In this document: positions 55,996 to 64,000 of the stretch, one piece after another | Position numbering within the stretch: the first letter of the stretch is position 1 | How the letters are laid out: every line of letters starts with the position of its first letter | Source: Kryptolebias marmoratus | Lineage: Eukaryota; Chordata; Actinopteri; Cyprinodontiformes; Rivulidae | Assembly (NCBI RefSeq): GCF_001649575.2 | Contig: NC_051432.1 | Span: forward strand, 24,978,274-25,042,273 | Length of the DNA: 64,000 nucleotides | Reading direction: 5' to 3' | Made by a program: the position numbers and the translations under genes | Notes under the pieces: model-generated | What the model saw: the letters and a program-made list of their open reading frames with translations, nothing else | Told to the model about the DNA's origin: nothing | Databases searched by the model: none

Positions 55996-58742
55996 ATGTC
56001 TTCTGGAAACGCTCAGATCGGCAAACCAGCCCCAGAGTTTAAAGCCACGGCTGTGGTCGACGGCCAGTTCAAGGAGATCAAGCTGTCGGACTATAAAGGT
56101 AAACGCAGTGATGTCTGTTTGTATTTATTTAGCGCACACACTTTCCTTTGCATGTGCGTTTTGTTTCGAAGTTTAGTTCTTTTGCCTGTCTTTCCAGAAA
56201 ACATGACTGATTTATTTCTTTGTTTTTTTTCCTCTTTGCTTGTTTCAGGGAAGTATTTGGTGTTCTTCTTCTACCCCCTGGACTTCACCTTCGTGTGCCC
56301 GACCGAGATCATTGCGTTCAGCGACAGAGCCGAGGAGTTTCGCCGCATTGGTTGCGAGGTCATCGGCTGCTCCATCGACTCCCACTTCAGCCATTTGGCT
56401 TGGTGAGAATTCCTACTTCTGGAAAGAGAAGATTAATAAACTCTTAAATGAAATGGCAGCAGGTGTGTAAACGGAGTTTCAAACCCTTTGATTTGAAGCA
56501 GGGGCTCGTTTCCACTCCACATATATTTGATAAATGTTGCATCAGAAACACGGTTGGAGGTTTCTGTCTGCGCTGCAATCAATGACATTTCTGGCAGCTT
56601 TTGAAAACACCCGCCCCGGTTTATCTGCAGCCACGTCGGCTCTCTGCAGGCTGTTGATAAGTGACGAGCTAACGGTCTCTGGGTCCGTTTGCTTCTTCCT
56701 CAGGGAGCACAAGAGGCGATGCACAGTCCTACTTTTTATTGTTATACCTTCAGCACACCTGATTTAAATAACTGGGTCATCGACGGGCTTGTGTTGATCT
56801 TAACCTGCTGTGGTTAATTAATTTAATTGATTGGTTTGAATTGGATGTCTGAGCAGGTCCTGAAAACGAGGGTCGGGACAACTTCCTGTCCTAATATTAA
56901 AAGTTTCAAAAAACTGCAGTTTGAAATCATAATCAGGAGTAAAGTTCTTGAGCTTGTTCTCATTTTTGTTCTGTAAAGGATCAATACGCCGAGGAAACAA
57001 GGAGGTCTGGGTAACATGAAGATCCCTCTGGTTGCAGACCTCTCGAAGTCCATCTCCAGAGACTACGGCGTGTTGAAGGAGGACGAAGGCATTGCATACA
57101 GGTCAGTTAGACCGTTTGTGACGCCGTTGGTCACTGTCTAACGACTGGATCTGATCTCGTGACTTTTATTGTGGGGGGGCTCTCAGGGGTCTGTTTGTGA
57201 TCGACGACAAGGGCATCCTGAGGCAGATCACCATCAACGACTTGCCCGTGGGTCGCTCCGTGGACGAGACCCTGCGCCTGGTTCAGGCCTTCCAGCACAC
57301 TGACAAACATGGAGAAGGTGAGGAAACTCCAGTTAAACCAACACAAGTCAAAAATACAGAGTCTTAACCTTTGAGAATGTTTCTAATGAGGCTCAGTATC
57401 TTCATTTAACCGTGCTGCATCCTGTGTTTTTAGGATTTTCTTTTAGTTTAGTAAAAAAGAAAAGCTACAACTTTTGCCTAATCAGCAGTTGCTCCTGGCT
57501 TTTACTTCTGCTCAATTATGCTTTTTTATTTATTTTAGTGTTTTGTAGTTTTTAATCTAATGTTTCAGTGACCTTCTGGTAACATAAACCTTGTAGATTT
57601 GATTGCAAATCTCTCAGCACGACTAAGTATATTTTTAGAAATGCAAAATGGAGCCTAATAATGGTTAATTTGGTGTAACATTAAATGTAGCTATTTAGAA
57701 GTGCAAATATTGCTAATTTTAAAAATCCTACTGTCTTCAGGTAAGTTTGTGTTACTTAATATGTTTGAAAATATTAGTAACTATTATAAACAGTTCAATC
57801 CTACAATTGTTTTATTAAAACTACAGACCACAGTAGTTTTCCATGGTTAATCTTTAGGTTGGAGGCCTTTTTATACATGAATGATTGTTAAGCTACACTC
57901 AAGTGGTCTGGTATAATAACTGAGGAAGAAAAATCAGCCGATGTCTGTAGAAGAGCTTTGAAAGGCCTTCAGAAATCCTTGAACTTTTGATCAACATCCC
58001 TTAAAATAAACACAAGGGAGCTAAACCTTTTAAAGCTGGTGGCTTTATTTTCTCAGTGAACTTGCTTTTAACTGAGCGCCTCGCAGATAAACCACATTTA
58101 TTTGGGTATATTTTATACCTCCCTAAAGTAAAAACTGTAACGTTTCAGGCCTGGTTCCTGTGCCGTCCTAAAGGCTGATATTTGAGCTTAGGATTTTCCA
58201 GGTCAGATGTATAAAACATGAGCACTACTAGGAATGCCAGCTTCTGGGAATTCTAATAAAAGACAAACTCTAAGAAAAAATCGACTATTTATCTCTCTTG
58301 ACCAAAAATGTTGTCAGCTTCTCAAATTATACAAAAAAAAAGCAACATTACAGGAAAAATAACCCTACACCTCTCTTAGTAGTAGGTAGTTTATCCCTGT
58401 GAGATGCATAAAAAGCCTATAAATATATTTTTTGTATATTTAGAGAGATTTTAATGATTAGTTGGGGACTCAAAGCACACAGATCTGAGTCTGGAAAGGT
58501 CTGGAACTTGGGAAATGTTGGAATCCAGTTTAAAGGTTGATTTAATCAGGTGCGGTTGCGGGTTCATCCTCCTGGGCGTTCACTTGTGGACTTCGTCCTC
58601 GAGTGGTATGAAGTTTTACAAAGTTTATCAGCTGAGCTGAACCTTGTCTCCCTCTTCAGTTTGTCCCGCCGGCTGGAAACCCGGGAGTGACACCATCATC
58701 CCCGACGTCGCGAAGAGCAAAGAGTTCTTCTCCAAGCAGTAA
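55996..58742 (+). CDS. prdx2: Peroxiredoxin-2 (typical 2-Cys thioredoxin peroxidase), five coding exons
   Basis: Cytosolic thiol peroxidase that reduces hydrogen peroxide using thioredoxin. Exons: 55996-56098, 56249-56402, 56979-57101, 57187-57317, 58660-58742; 594 nt, 197 aa, phases 1, 2, 2, 1 all closing. The peroxidatic Cys51 lies in FTFVCPTE with Thr48, and Arg127 completes the active site. The resolving Cys172 lies in VCPAGW. GGLG (94-97) is present, while the C-terminal YF motif reads FF (193-194). Length, VVDGQF without the Prdx1 insertion, Ser in place of Prdx1's Cys83 (FSHLAW), and linkage to junb favour prdx2 over prdx1. The 2-kb 3' intron at 57318-58659 is the longest. The ATG follows CACC. 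Confidence 0.95.
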
Positions 58743-58985
58743 ACTTGAAGCTCTTCGGTCCAGCTCAGCACTTCAGATGAGACGTGTCCCCGTGAAGCAG
58801 CATCTCGTGGCGTCCAATCTAAACCTGTTAAATTCCTCAGCTTGTGTAGAAAGATCCTCTTTAACAGACGTTTGTTTGTACGTCGGTGGGGTAACCTCAT
58901 AGTCTCAAGCACTGAAAGTTTATATTTCCATTTTTTTTTTTTTTATTATTTCACTTGTTGACACTAATGATTTACTACCATCTTT

Positions 58986-58991
58986 AATAAA
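58986..58991 (+). terminator. Poly(A) signal of prdx2
   Basis: AATAAA, 244 bp past the stop, preceded by a T-rich tract at 58930-58945. Confidence 0.65.
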
Positions 58992-59384
58992 ACAGTGGGA
59001 AAATTATATAAACTGTCTTTTTCTCTTATTAAATGAAGCAGATGTGGTTCCATTAACGGCCTCTAGGTGGCAGCATAACTCCACTGAATTTGACTTCTTT
59101 AAAGCTGAAAGAAAATGTTGGAACTGATGTATTTGAGCAGCTTTGGCTCTATTTTATTTTTATTTATTTATTTTTTGCCTGGCAGAAGATCTGAGAACAT
59201 CGCAAAGCTGCAAAGTCTTGCCTAATATTGGAGTTATTGTGGTTTGTTGACTCATCACAACAACTTGTTCTTGCCAAATGGCGAAGTCTCGCTGGGATAG
59301 ATTGGATAAAATGTTTATAAAGACTCGTTACGGTCTCTTCTACGGATGGTTTTAACTCTTGGCTGATGTTAGACTTGCGTGGCG

Positions 59385-59545
59385 TCGGGTCTGGGGTTCA
59401 AAATGCTATGACTCCATGATTGGAGGCGGCGGGTGATATGCATGCCTTCAAGGAGGCTTTTCTTACACCTACCACGGTAAAACCTGGAGCTGTCTGTGTA
59501 TCTGAGGCTGAAGTTTTACGGGTTTCAGACCATCATGGGGATAAA
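59385..59545 (-). repeat. Dispersed CATTCC repeat, copy 12
   Basis: Reverse fragment: GGCGGGTGATATGCATGCCT then TCAAGGAGGC, with the palindrome degraded. Confidence 0.45.
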
Positions 59546-59859
59546 TATGAAACTAAAGTATTTTTCTGGTAATAATTGTTGAAATGATGCAGGTTTTAAA
59601 TTAATTCACAACCACTTAATATACTACAGTTAATGCCCTTTCTAAAGTATTTTTTCCCCAATGACAACTATAAAACAAAGGAATTTTGTTCTGGAAAAGT
59701 ATGAAATGGAGTTTATTTTTTTGTAGTCTAATTACTTTTGCATACTTTGTCATTTTAGCCATTTGTTTGTCAAAGTTAAGCTGTGACTTTTACACTTTTC
59801 AAAATATTTATTACTCATATAAATACACTGAGATTCCCTCAGTTTCTTTGAAATCTGCT

Positions 59860-60545
59860 TATCTTGTGCTGTTTTTAGCTGTTAGCTAGCTCTTTGCTAC
59901 TTTAGCATTTAGGTACTCTAGCTATGTTAGCATTTTGCTGCTTTAAGCTAACTATTTGCTGTGTTTTTTAGCTACATTTAGCTTGCCTCTTGATAATTTT
60001 AGCTTTTAGCTCACATTGGCTACATTTAGCTAGACTAGGTAGGGTTTTACTACTTTTAACTGTCACCTTTTTGCTGTTTTTAGCTAGCCTAATGGTGGTT
60101 TTAGATTTCATATAGCCTTTTGCTGCTTGTAGTTAGCCCATTGGTACTTTTAGCTACTGTTTTGCTACATTTAGCTAAACCTTTGCTACTTTTGGCTTTA
60201 AGCCATGCTTTTGCTACACTTACGTAGTCTCTTGCTGCTTTTAACTTTTACCTTTTTGCTGTTTTGCAGCTACCATGTTGCTACTTTCAGCTTGCCTGAT
60301 GGTAATTTTAGCTTTTAGCTCACATTTCATACATTCAGCTAGACTTTTGCTACTTTAAGCTTTAAGCTATGCTTCTGCTACATTCAGGTAGTGTTTTACT
60401 ACTTTTAACTGTCACCTTTTTGCTGTTTTTAGCCAGCCTATTGGTGCTTTTAGATTTCAGATACACTTTTGCTGCTTGTAGTTAGCCCATTGGTACTTTT
60501 AGCTACTCTTTAGCTACATCTAGCTAATCTTCTGTTTCTTCCAGC
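59860..60545. repeat. TTTTAGCTA / TTTGCTAC irregular array between prdx2 and junb
   Basis: Some 680 bp are made of words such as TTTTAGCT, TTTGCTACTTT, AGCTACATTTAGCTA and TTGCTGC. A longer phrase (about 150 bp, TTTTTGCTGTTTTTAGC through TTAGCCCATTGGTACTTTTA) occurs twice, at about 60070-60155 and 60417-60505, showing internal duplication. Similar patches lie at 1370-1880, 38900-39000 and 63840-64000. Confidence 0.7.
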
Positions 60546-60912
60546 TTCGACAAACTTGAGTTTCGGCTTCTTCGGCAGTCGTTCACACGCTGCCTTTTCA
60601 CAGTTTTACCGGATCGGCTCAGCTTACCGGTACTGAACAGTACTTTTTAAAATTTTCCCCTCTATTTAGCTTTGTTTTTTACATGTTTTCTTTCCAGTTT
60701 GTGTTTTCAGACAGGCTCCTCTGCCCGTTTGTGTGGAACTTTTTTTTTTTTTTCTGTTGTTGTTTTTCTGTCGATCACAGCTCTTGTTTTGGGAAACTGA
60801 AAGCAGAATTTAAGGGGGGAAACTCCCTTCACTCGAATAAACCACCCATTGACAAACCTGCAGCTTGTGGTGTGAAGGGGAGAGCGCTGCTCCTCTGACT
60901 GGCAGCGTAGGA

Positions 60913-60995
60913 GGGAGTTCCCGGAAACCTGCTCGCGATATGACGTCAGCAGGCGGCATTTACCATATATGGGCTGACGTCACGTACGTCAAAAG
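60913..60995. promoter_or_regulatory. Candidate junb downstream enhancer: STAT/GAS, CRE, CArG, CRE cluster
   Basis: Within 74 bp lie TTCCCGGAA (60918-60926, STAT/GAS and ETS core), TGACGTCA (60941-60948, full CRE), CCATATATGG (60963-60972, perfect CArG box), TGACGTCA (60975-60982, second CRE) and TACGTCA (60985-60991). It lies 3' of junb, past the likely poly(A) site. Mammalian JunB is known, from memory, to have serum- and cAMP-responsive elements downstream of the gene, so this fits an immediate-early enhancer. Confidence 0.7.
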
Positions 60996-61157
60996 TGGGA
61001 AAAAAAATCCTACACTGGGACGTTTTTTAAACGTTTAACAACTTCTGGTGTAAAACGTCATGTTTACAAGAATTACGACCAGATTTCCCAAGAACACATT
61101 CTGAAATGCGCCACTGGTTTTGTTTTTTTCGTTTTCGTTTTGTTTTTAAGAAAACAC

Positions 61158-61163
61158 TTTAAT
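61158..61163 (-). terminator. Candidate poly(A) signal of junb (ATTAAA)
   Basis: The minus strand carries ATTAAA about 340 bp past the stop, after an AT-rich 3' UTR. No AATAAA was found nearer. Confidence 0.4.
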
Positions 61164-61501
61164 CTTATTTCATTTACTTAAATATTTACTGTACAGGTAA
61201 CCAAAACAAAAGACAGGCTCAATAAACAGAAATAACTTACATAAAAGCACAAATGGCAACAAAAAAATGTAAACAGGCAAAGCCGAGATGACACTTTTAA
61301 AAACTTCTTCAAAAATGTCCCCAAGTGTTTTAGTCTTTTTGGATTCGTGTGCAGACTGTTTTATCTTATTATTCTGTCTCCTTTTTCCAGATTCTGGTTC
61401 AGTTCTCACACAGACAGCCTTATAAAGACTGATTTTTGTGCTCTCAGTCCAGTTCAGTTCCAGTGTTGATATATTTTTTTTAATAAAAGTGCATCATGTC
61501 T

Positions 61502-62497
61502 TCAGTAAGACTTGACTTTGGGCGCTAACATGAGCTGACAGCCACTGCTCACGTGCGTCATGACTTTCTGTTTGAGTTGAGCCACCTGTTCCCTCAGCAG
61601 GGAGGCCGTGTTTGACAGTCCAGCGTTGTCCGTTTTCAGCACCTTCACCTTGTCCTCCAGGCGCGCGATGCGCTCCAGTTTGCGCCGCCGACACTTGGAG
61701 GCTGCCAGCCGGTTCCGCAGCCGCTTGCGCTCCGCCTTGATGCGCTCCTGGTTCTCCATGTCGATGGGGGACATGGGCGGGGAGCCGTTGTCGCTGCTCA
61801 GCATGTCGGGGACAGTCTGGGGCTCCTCCTTCAGGCCCCCGAACCGCTGCGAGTGGAGCCCGGCTCCGGCCAGGGAGTGCTGGAAGTGATGGGACCCGTG
61901 CGCAACAGCCTGCGGGTGCTGGTGGTACTGGTGGTGGGGCAGGTAGCTGATGGTGGTGGACGGGTAGTTGCCCGCCGACGTCAGGCTCGGGTTCCCCGTG
62001 CAGCTGCCCAGGGTGGTGTACTCGAGCTGTTCGGGCTGCACGGACGGGCCGTACACCGAACCCGGGGGCGGACAGGCCACCCCGGCGCCGATGGACACGT
62101 TCGGAGGCGCCATCTGGTTCATCTTGTGCAGATCGTCCAAAGCTTTGACGAAGCCTTCCGCGAAGCACTCCTGCTCCTCGGTGATCCCGCGGTTGTACAG
62201 GTACTGCGCAGGTGTCGGTGTTGTAGTGATGACCCCGTTGCTGTTCTGGATGATCAGCCGCTCGAGCTCAGGGGAGGCGAGCTTCAGCGAGCCCACGTCC
62301 GCGGCGGATCCCGCCGGATAGAAATCAGCGTCGGCGCGCAGGTGCTGAGCCTTGAAGTTCGGGTTCCGATATGAATCGGAGAAGTTCAAGTTCATATTCT
62401 GCTTTAGCAGCTTGTAGTCCGGCAGCGATGCGCCTGGGTGGCCATAAGCAGAGAGAAACGAGTCGTCATAAAAAGGCTGTTCCATTATTGTGGACAT
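61502..62497 (-). CDS. junb: Transcription factor JunB (AP-1 bZIP), single exon
   Basis: Immediate-early AP-1 subunit that dimerises with Fos or Jun proteins and binds TGAGTCA sites. The uninterrupted 331-codon frame opens [19 protein letters not shown]. The N-terminal transactivation region has [15 protein letters not shown] and a TTPTP phosphorylation-type motif (92-96). A conserved block, [20 protein letters not shown], lies at 108-126. LKEE (222-225) fits a SUMO consensus and [10 protein letters not shown] fits the proline-directed site before the bZIP. The basic region is 252-277 ([20 protein letters not shown]) and the zipper leucines are 280, 287, 294, 301 and 308. The intronless layout and length (human about 347) are typical. 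It converges with prdx2, as in mammals. The fish paralogue (a or b) is not decided. Confidence 0.97.
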   Translation of the reverse strand: MSTIMEQPFYDDSFLSAYGHPGASLPDYKLLKQNMNLNFSDSYRNPNFKAQHLRADADFYPAGSAADVGSLKLASPELERLIIQNSNGVITTTPTPAQYLYNRGITEEQECFAEGFVKALDDLHKMNQMAPPNVSIGAGVACPPPGSVYGPSVQPEQLEYTTLGSCTGNPSLTSAGNYPSTTISYLPHHQYHQHPQAVAHGSHHFQHSLAGAGLHSQRFGGLKEEPQTVPDMLSSDNGSPPMSPIDMENQERIKAERKRLRNRLAASKCRRRKLERIARLEDKVKVLKTDNAGLSNTASLLREQVAQLKQKVMTHVSSGCQLMLAPKVKSY

Positions 62498-62747
62498 AAT
62501 TCAAATCAGACAGTCAAACACAAGCGCGCGCCGCGAAGACACCGAGACGCCACTCAGTGTCCCGGAGGAGCCAGTCTCCAGCGCCAAGTCCCGCTGGTTA
62601 CTACAGCTAGGAAAAACAGCAAAACTTCCAAAATAGTGGAACTGTACTGTACCAAGTCGTCGATTTGTACCTTTAGTCGGATTCAAAGCGGAGTCCAGGG
62701 AATAATTCAGGTGTTTTCATTCCTCTCGTGGGTGGCCTCCTCTCCTG

Positions 62748-62840
62748 TGAGTCAGTTTCCTTATTAATGGCAGCGGTGGCGCTCCGCTCCCTTTATAAAA
62801 CATCTGTCAGGACGCACCAGAAGCAGCCCGCTGATTGGCT
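62748..62840 (-). promoter_or_regulatory. junb core promoter
   Basis: On the minus strand a CCAAT box (62834-62838) and a TATAAAG box (62791-62797) predict a start near 62765, about 270 bp upstream of the ATG. An AP-1 site (TGAGTCA, 62748-62754) lies just inside the transcript. Confidence 0.6.
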
Positions 62841-62849
62841 GGTTCCCGC

Positions 62850-63840
62850 GGCGCTCCCCGCCTCCAGCCTGTCACAGAATGACGCCGCTGCCAGTAAAAG
62901 CGACCATAAACAAGACCAGGCCTTCTCGGCTCAGGGGAAACTCAGTCCAGGTAAACAGAAAACATCCAGCCGGAGTCCGCGCACGCCTTATTTTTTTCTT
63001 TATAATTTTAGCGCTTTTATTTGTCTCTCTGAGCGATACAAAAAAGGTTCCAGGCAGCTTCAGAAGCCTTCAGACGACTCTAATCCAGTTTTATTTTTGA
63101 AACGAGGCACTTAAAGAACTGAGGCAGCAGTTCCTCCGGACCAAGGATATATACTGTGCTGCTGACTCACGCCATCCAGGCCGAGCCGGGCCGCTCCATA
63201 TTTGGGTACCCAGGCGCACCAGTTCCTCCCTGACAGGAGCAGGAAGCCAATCCCTTCCTGGCGCTCATCCAGCTCCTGACAGGGATGTGGGAGGAAGAGG
63301 AGGAGGAGGAGGAGGAGGAGGAGGTGTGGTGCTGCTCTCTTCCACCCAACAGTCGGGGAGAAAACGGCTCAAACTCAGGCAGAGAGGTGATCACCTTAGA
63401 GCAAACCGAAGTTCAGTTTTACCTCCCGTTAAATTTATTTCATGTAAAGTATACCTTAAAAGTAGGTAAATAAAATAGCTAAAAAGGTTAACCTGAGCTC
63501 CATCAAATGATGCCTTTAGAAGGAGTTCACTCCAACGGTTTTTCCAGATATATTGATCTGAAGCGCAGGTACGCACTCAATGTAAACAAAGCACTTTTAT
63601 CTGCGTAGGTGTTCATGCTCAACAAATCTGAGCGAAATCCTCCAACTCCTCAATCCCAAACGGCTCTTCTAGCACTTCGGCTGTTTTCAACTGGTCACGC
63701 TTTAACCATCCACACGAGAGAAGATTTGTTTCTTGCCGTCTGATTTCTTTTTTGGCCCTGCAGCGATCGCTCGTCCATGAACACATGACGGTATGGGGCG
63801 CCGTTTGTAAAGGAGCTTGTGCTCAAAATTCATGCCTAAA
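62850..63840. other. junb upstream region
   Basis: Non-coding. It contains an AP-1 site (TGACTCA, 63163-63169), a CArG box (CCATATTTGG, 63196-63205) and a (GGA)n tract at 63290-63322. Several open frames across the purine tract are low complexity. No further gene is seen up to the TTAGC-rich patch that begins near 63840. Confidence 0.5.
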
Positions 63841-64000
63841 TTTTGTCACATTTAGCTTCAAACACTGTTTTAAAATGTAGTGTTGATTTTCTGATGTCAC
63901 TTTTTACAACATTTAGCTAATTACATGTAATTGTTACAGCTACATGCTAAATATAAATCTAAATGCTAAATGTTAAATCTAAATGTTAAATGTTAAATCT
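63840..64000. repeat. TTTAGCT / TGCTAAAT-rich patch running off the window
   Basis: It contains CATTTAGCT words, then a short tandem of AAATGTTAAATCT and close variants at 63955-64000, cut by the window end. Confidence 0.55.

Noticed and set aside
61494..62374. 224-residue minus and 173-residue plus ORFs over junb
   Set aside because: Out-of-frame shadows of the GC-rich junb coding sequence.
63285..63394. Poly-Glu, poly-Gly and poly-Ser ORFs upstream of junb
   Set aside because: They read a (GGA)n purine tract in different frames.
1..64000. tRNA, rRNA or other structured RNA genes
   Set aside because: I looked for A/B-box-like words such as GGTTCGAATCC and for rRNA-like blocks and saw none. 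A covariance-model scan would be needed to exclude small RNAs.

Overview
The window is vertebrate nuclear DNA, almost certainly from a ray-finned (teleost) fish. The genes are split by GT-AG introns, the proteins match vertebrate families with fish-like divergence, and the spacers are full of teleost-type repeats: hAT-like MITEs, a Tc1-type element, LTR-like copies, microsatellites and one assembly gap of Ns at 27166-27899. I cannot fix the species.

Six protein-coding genes are supported. From left to right: acp5, the 5' part of a tartrate-resistant acid phosphatase (minus strand, cut by the window edge, 1-527 with possible leader exons to about 1049); ilf3, a 19-coding-exon dsRNA-binding protein (minus, 3129-13918); ptger1, a prostaglandin E2 EP1-type GPCR (minus, 16951-20795, with a 5' UTR exon near 22.4-22.6 kb); wiz, a widely spaced zinc-finger cofactor of the G9a/GLP type (minus, 48599-53238); prdx2, a typical 2-Cys peroxiredoxin (plus, 55996-58742); and junb, a single-exon AP-1 bZIP factor (minus, 61502-62497). 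All exon phases in ilf3, ptger1, wiz and prdx2 close without a frameshift; this is the main support for the models. From memory, the human orthologues of all six lie on 19p13, and JUNB and PRDX2 are tail-to-tail neighbours there as here, so the window is a compact piece of conserved synteny.

Region by region: 1-14.5 kb holds acp5 and ilf3, separated by a TTTTAGCT-rich tract. 14.5-22.7 kb holds a repeat-rich spacer and ptger1. 22.7-48 kb is a gene desert of about 25 kb with LTR-like copies, a degenerate DNA transposon, hAT-like MITEs, a large ATGG tetranucleotide array around the gap, and a few unique GC-balanced blocks that could be conserved non-coding elements. 48-55 kb holds wiz, with an internally deleted Tc1-type element in its first coding intron. 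55-64 kb holds prdx2 and junb.

The most interesting signal is a cluster of perfect sites downstream of junb (60918-60991): a STAT/GAS site, two full CREs flanking a CArG box (SRE), and a third CRE-like half site. Other points are an unusual Ilf3 N-terminus made of two related YEEL.YW exons, a possible stop-generating cassette exon in ilf3, a GC-AG intron in ilf3, in-frame leader exons upstream of the acp5 signal peptide, and a dispersed repeat carrying a palindrome of inverted TEAD-type (CATTCC) half sites.
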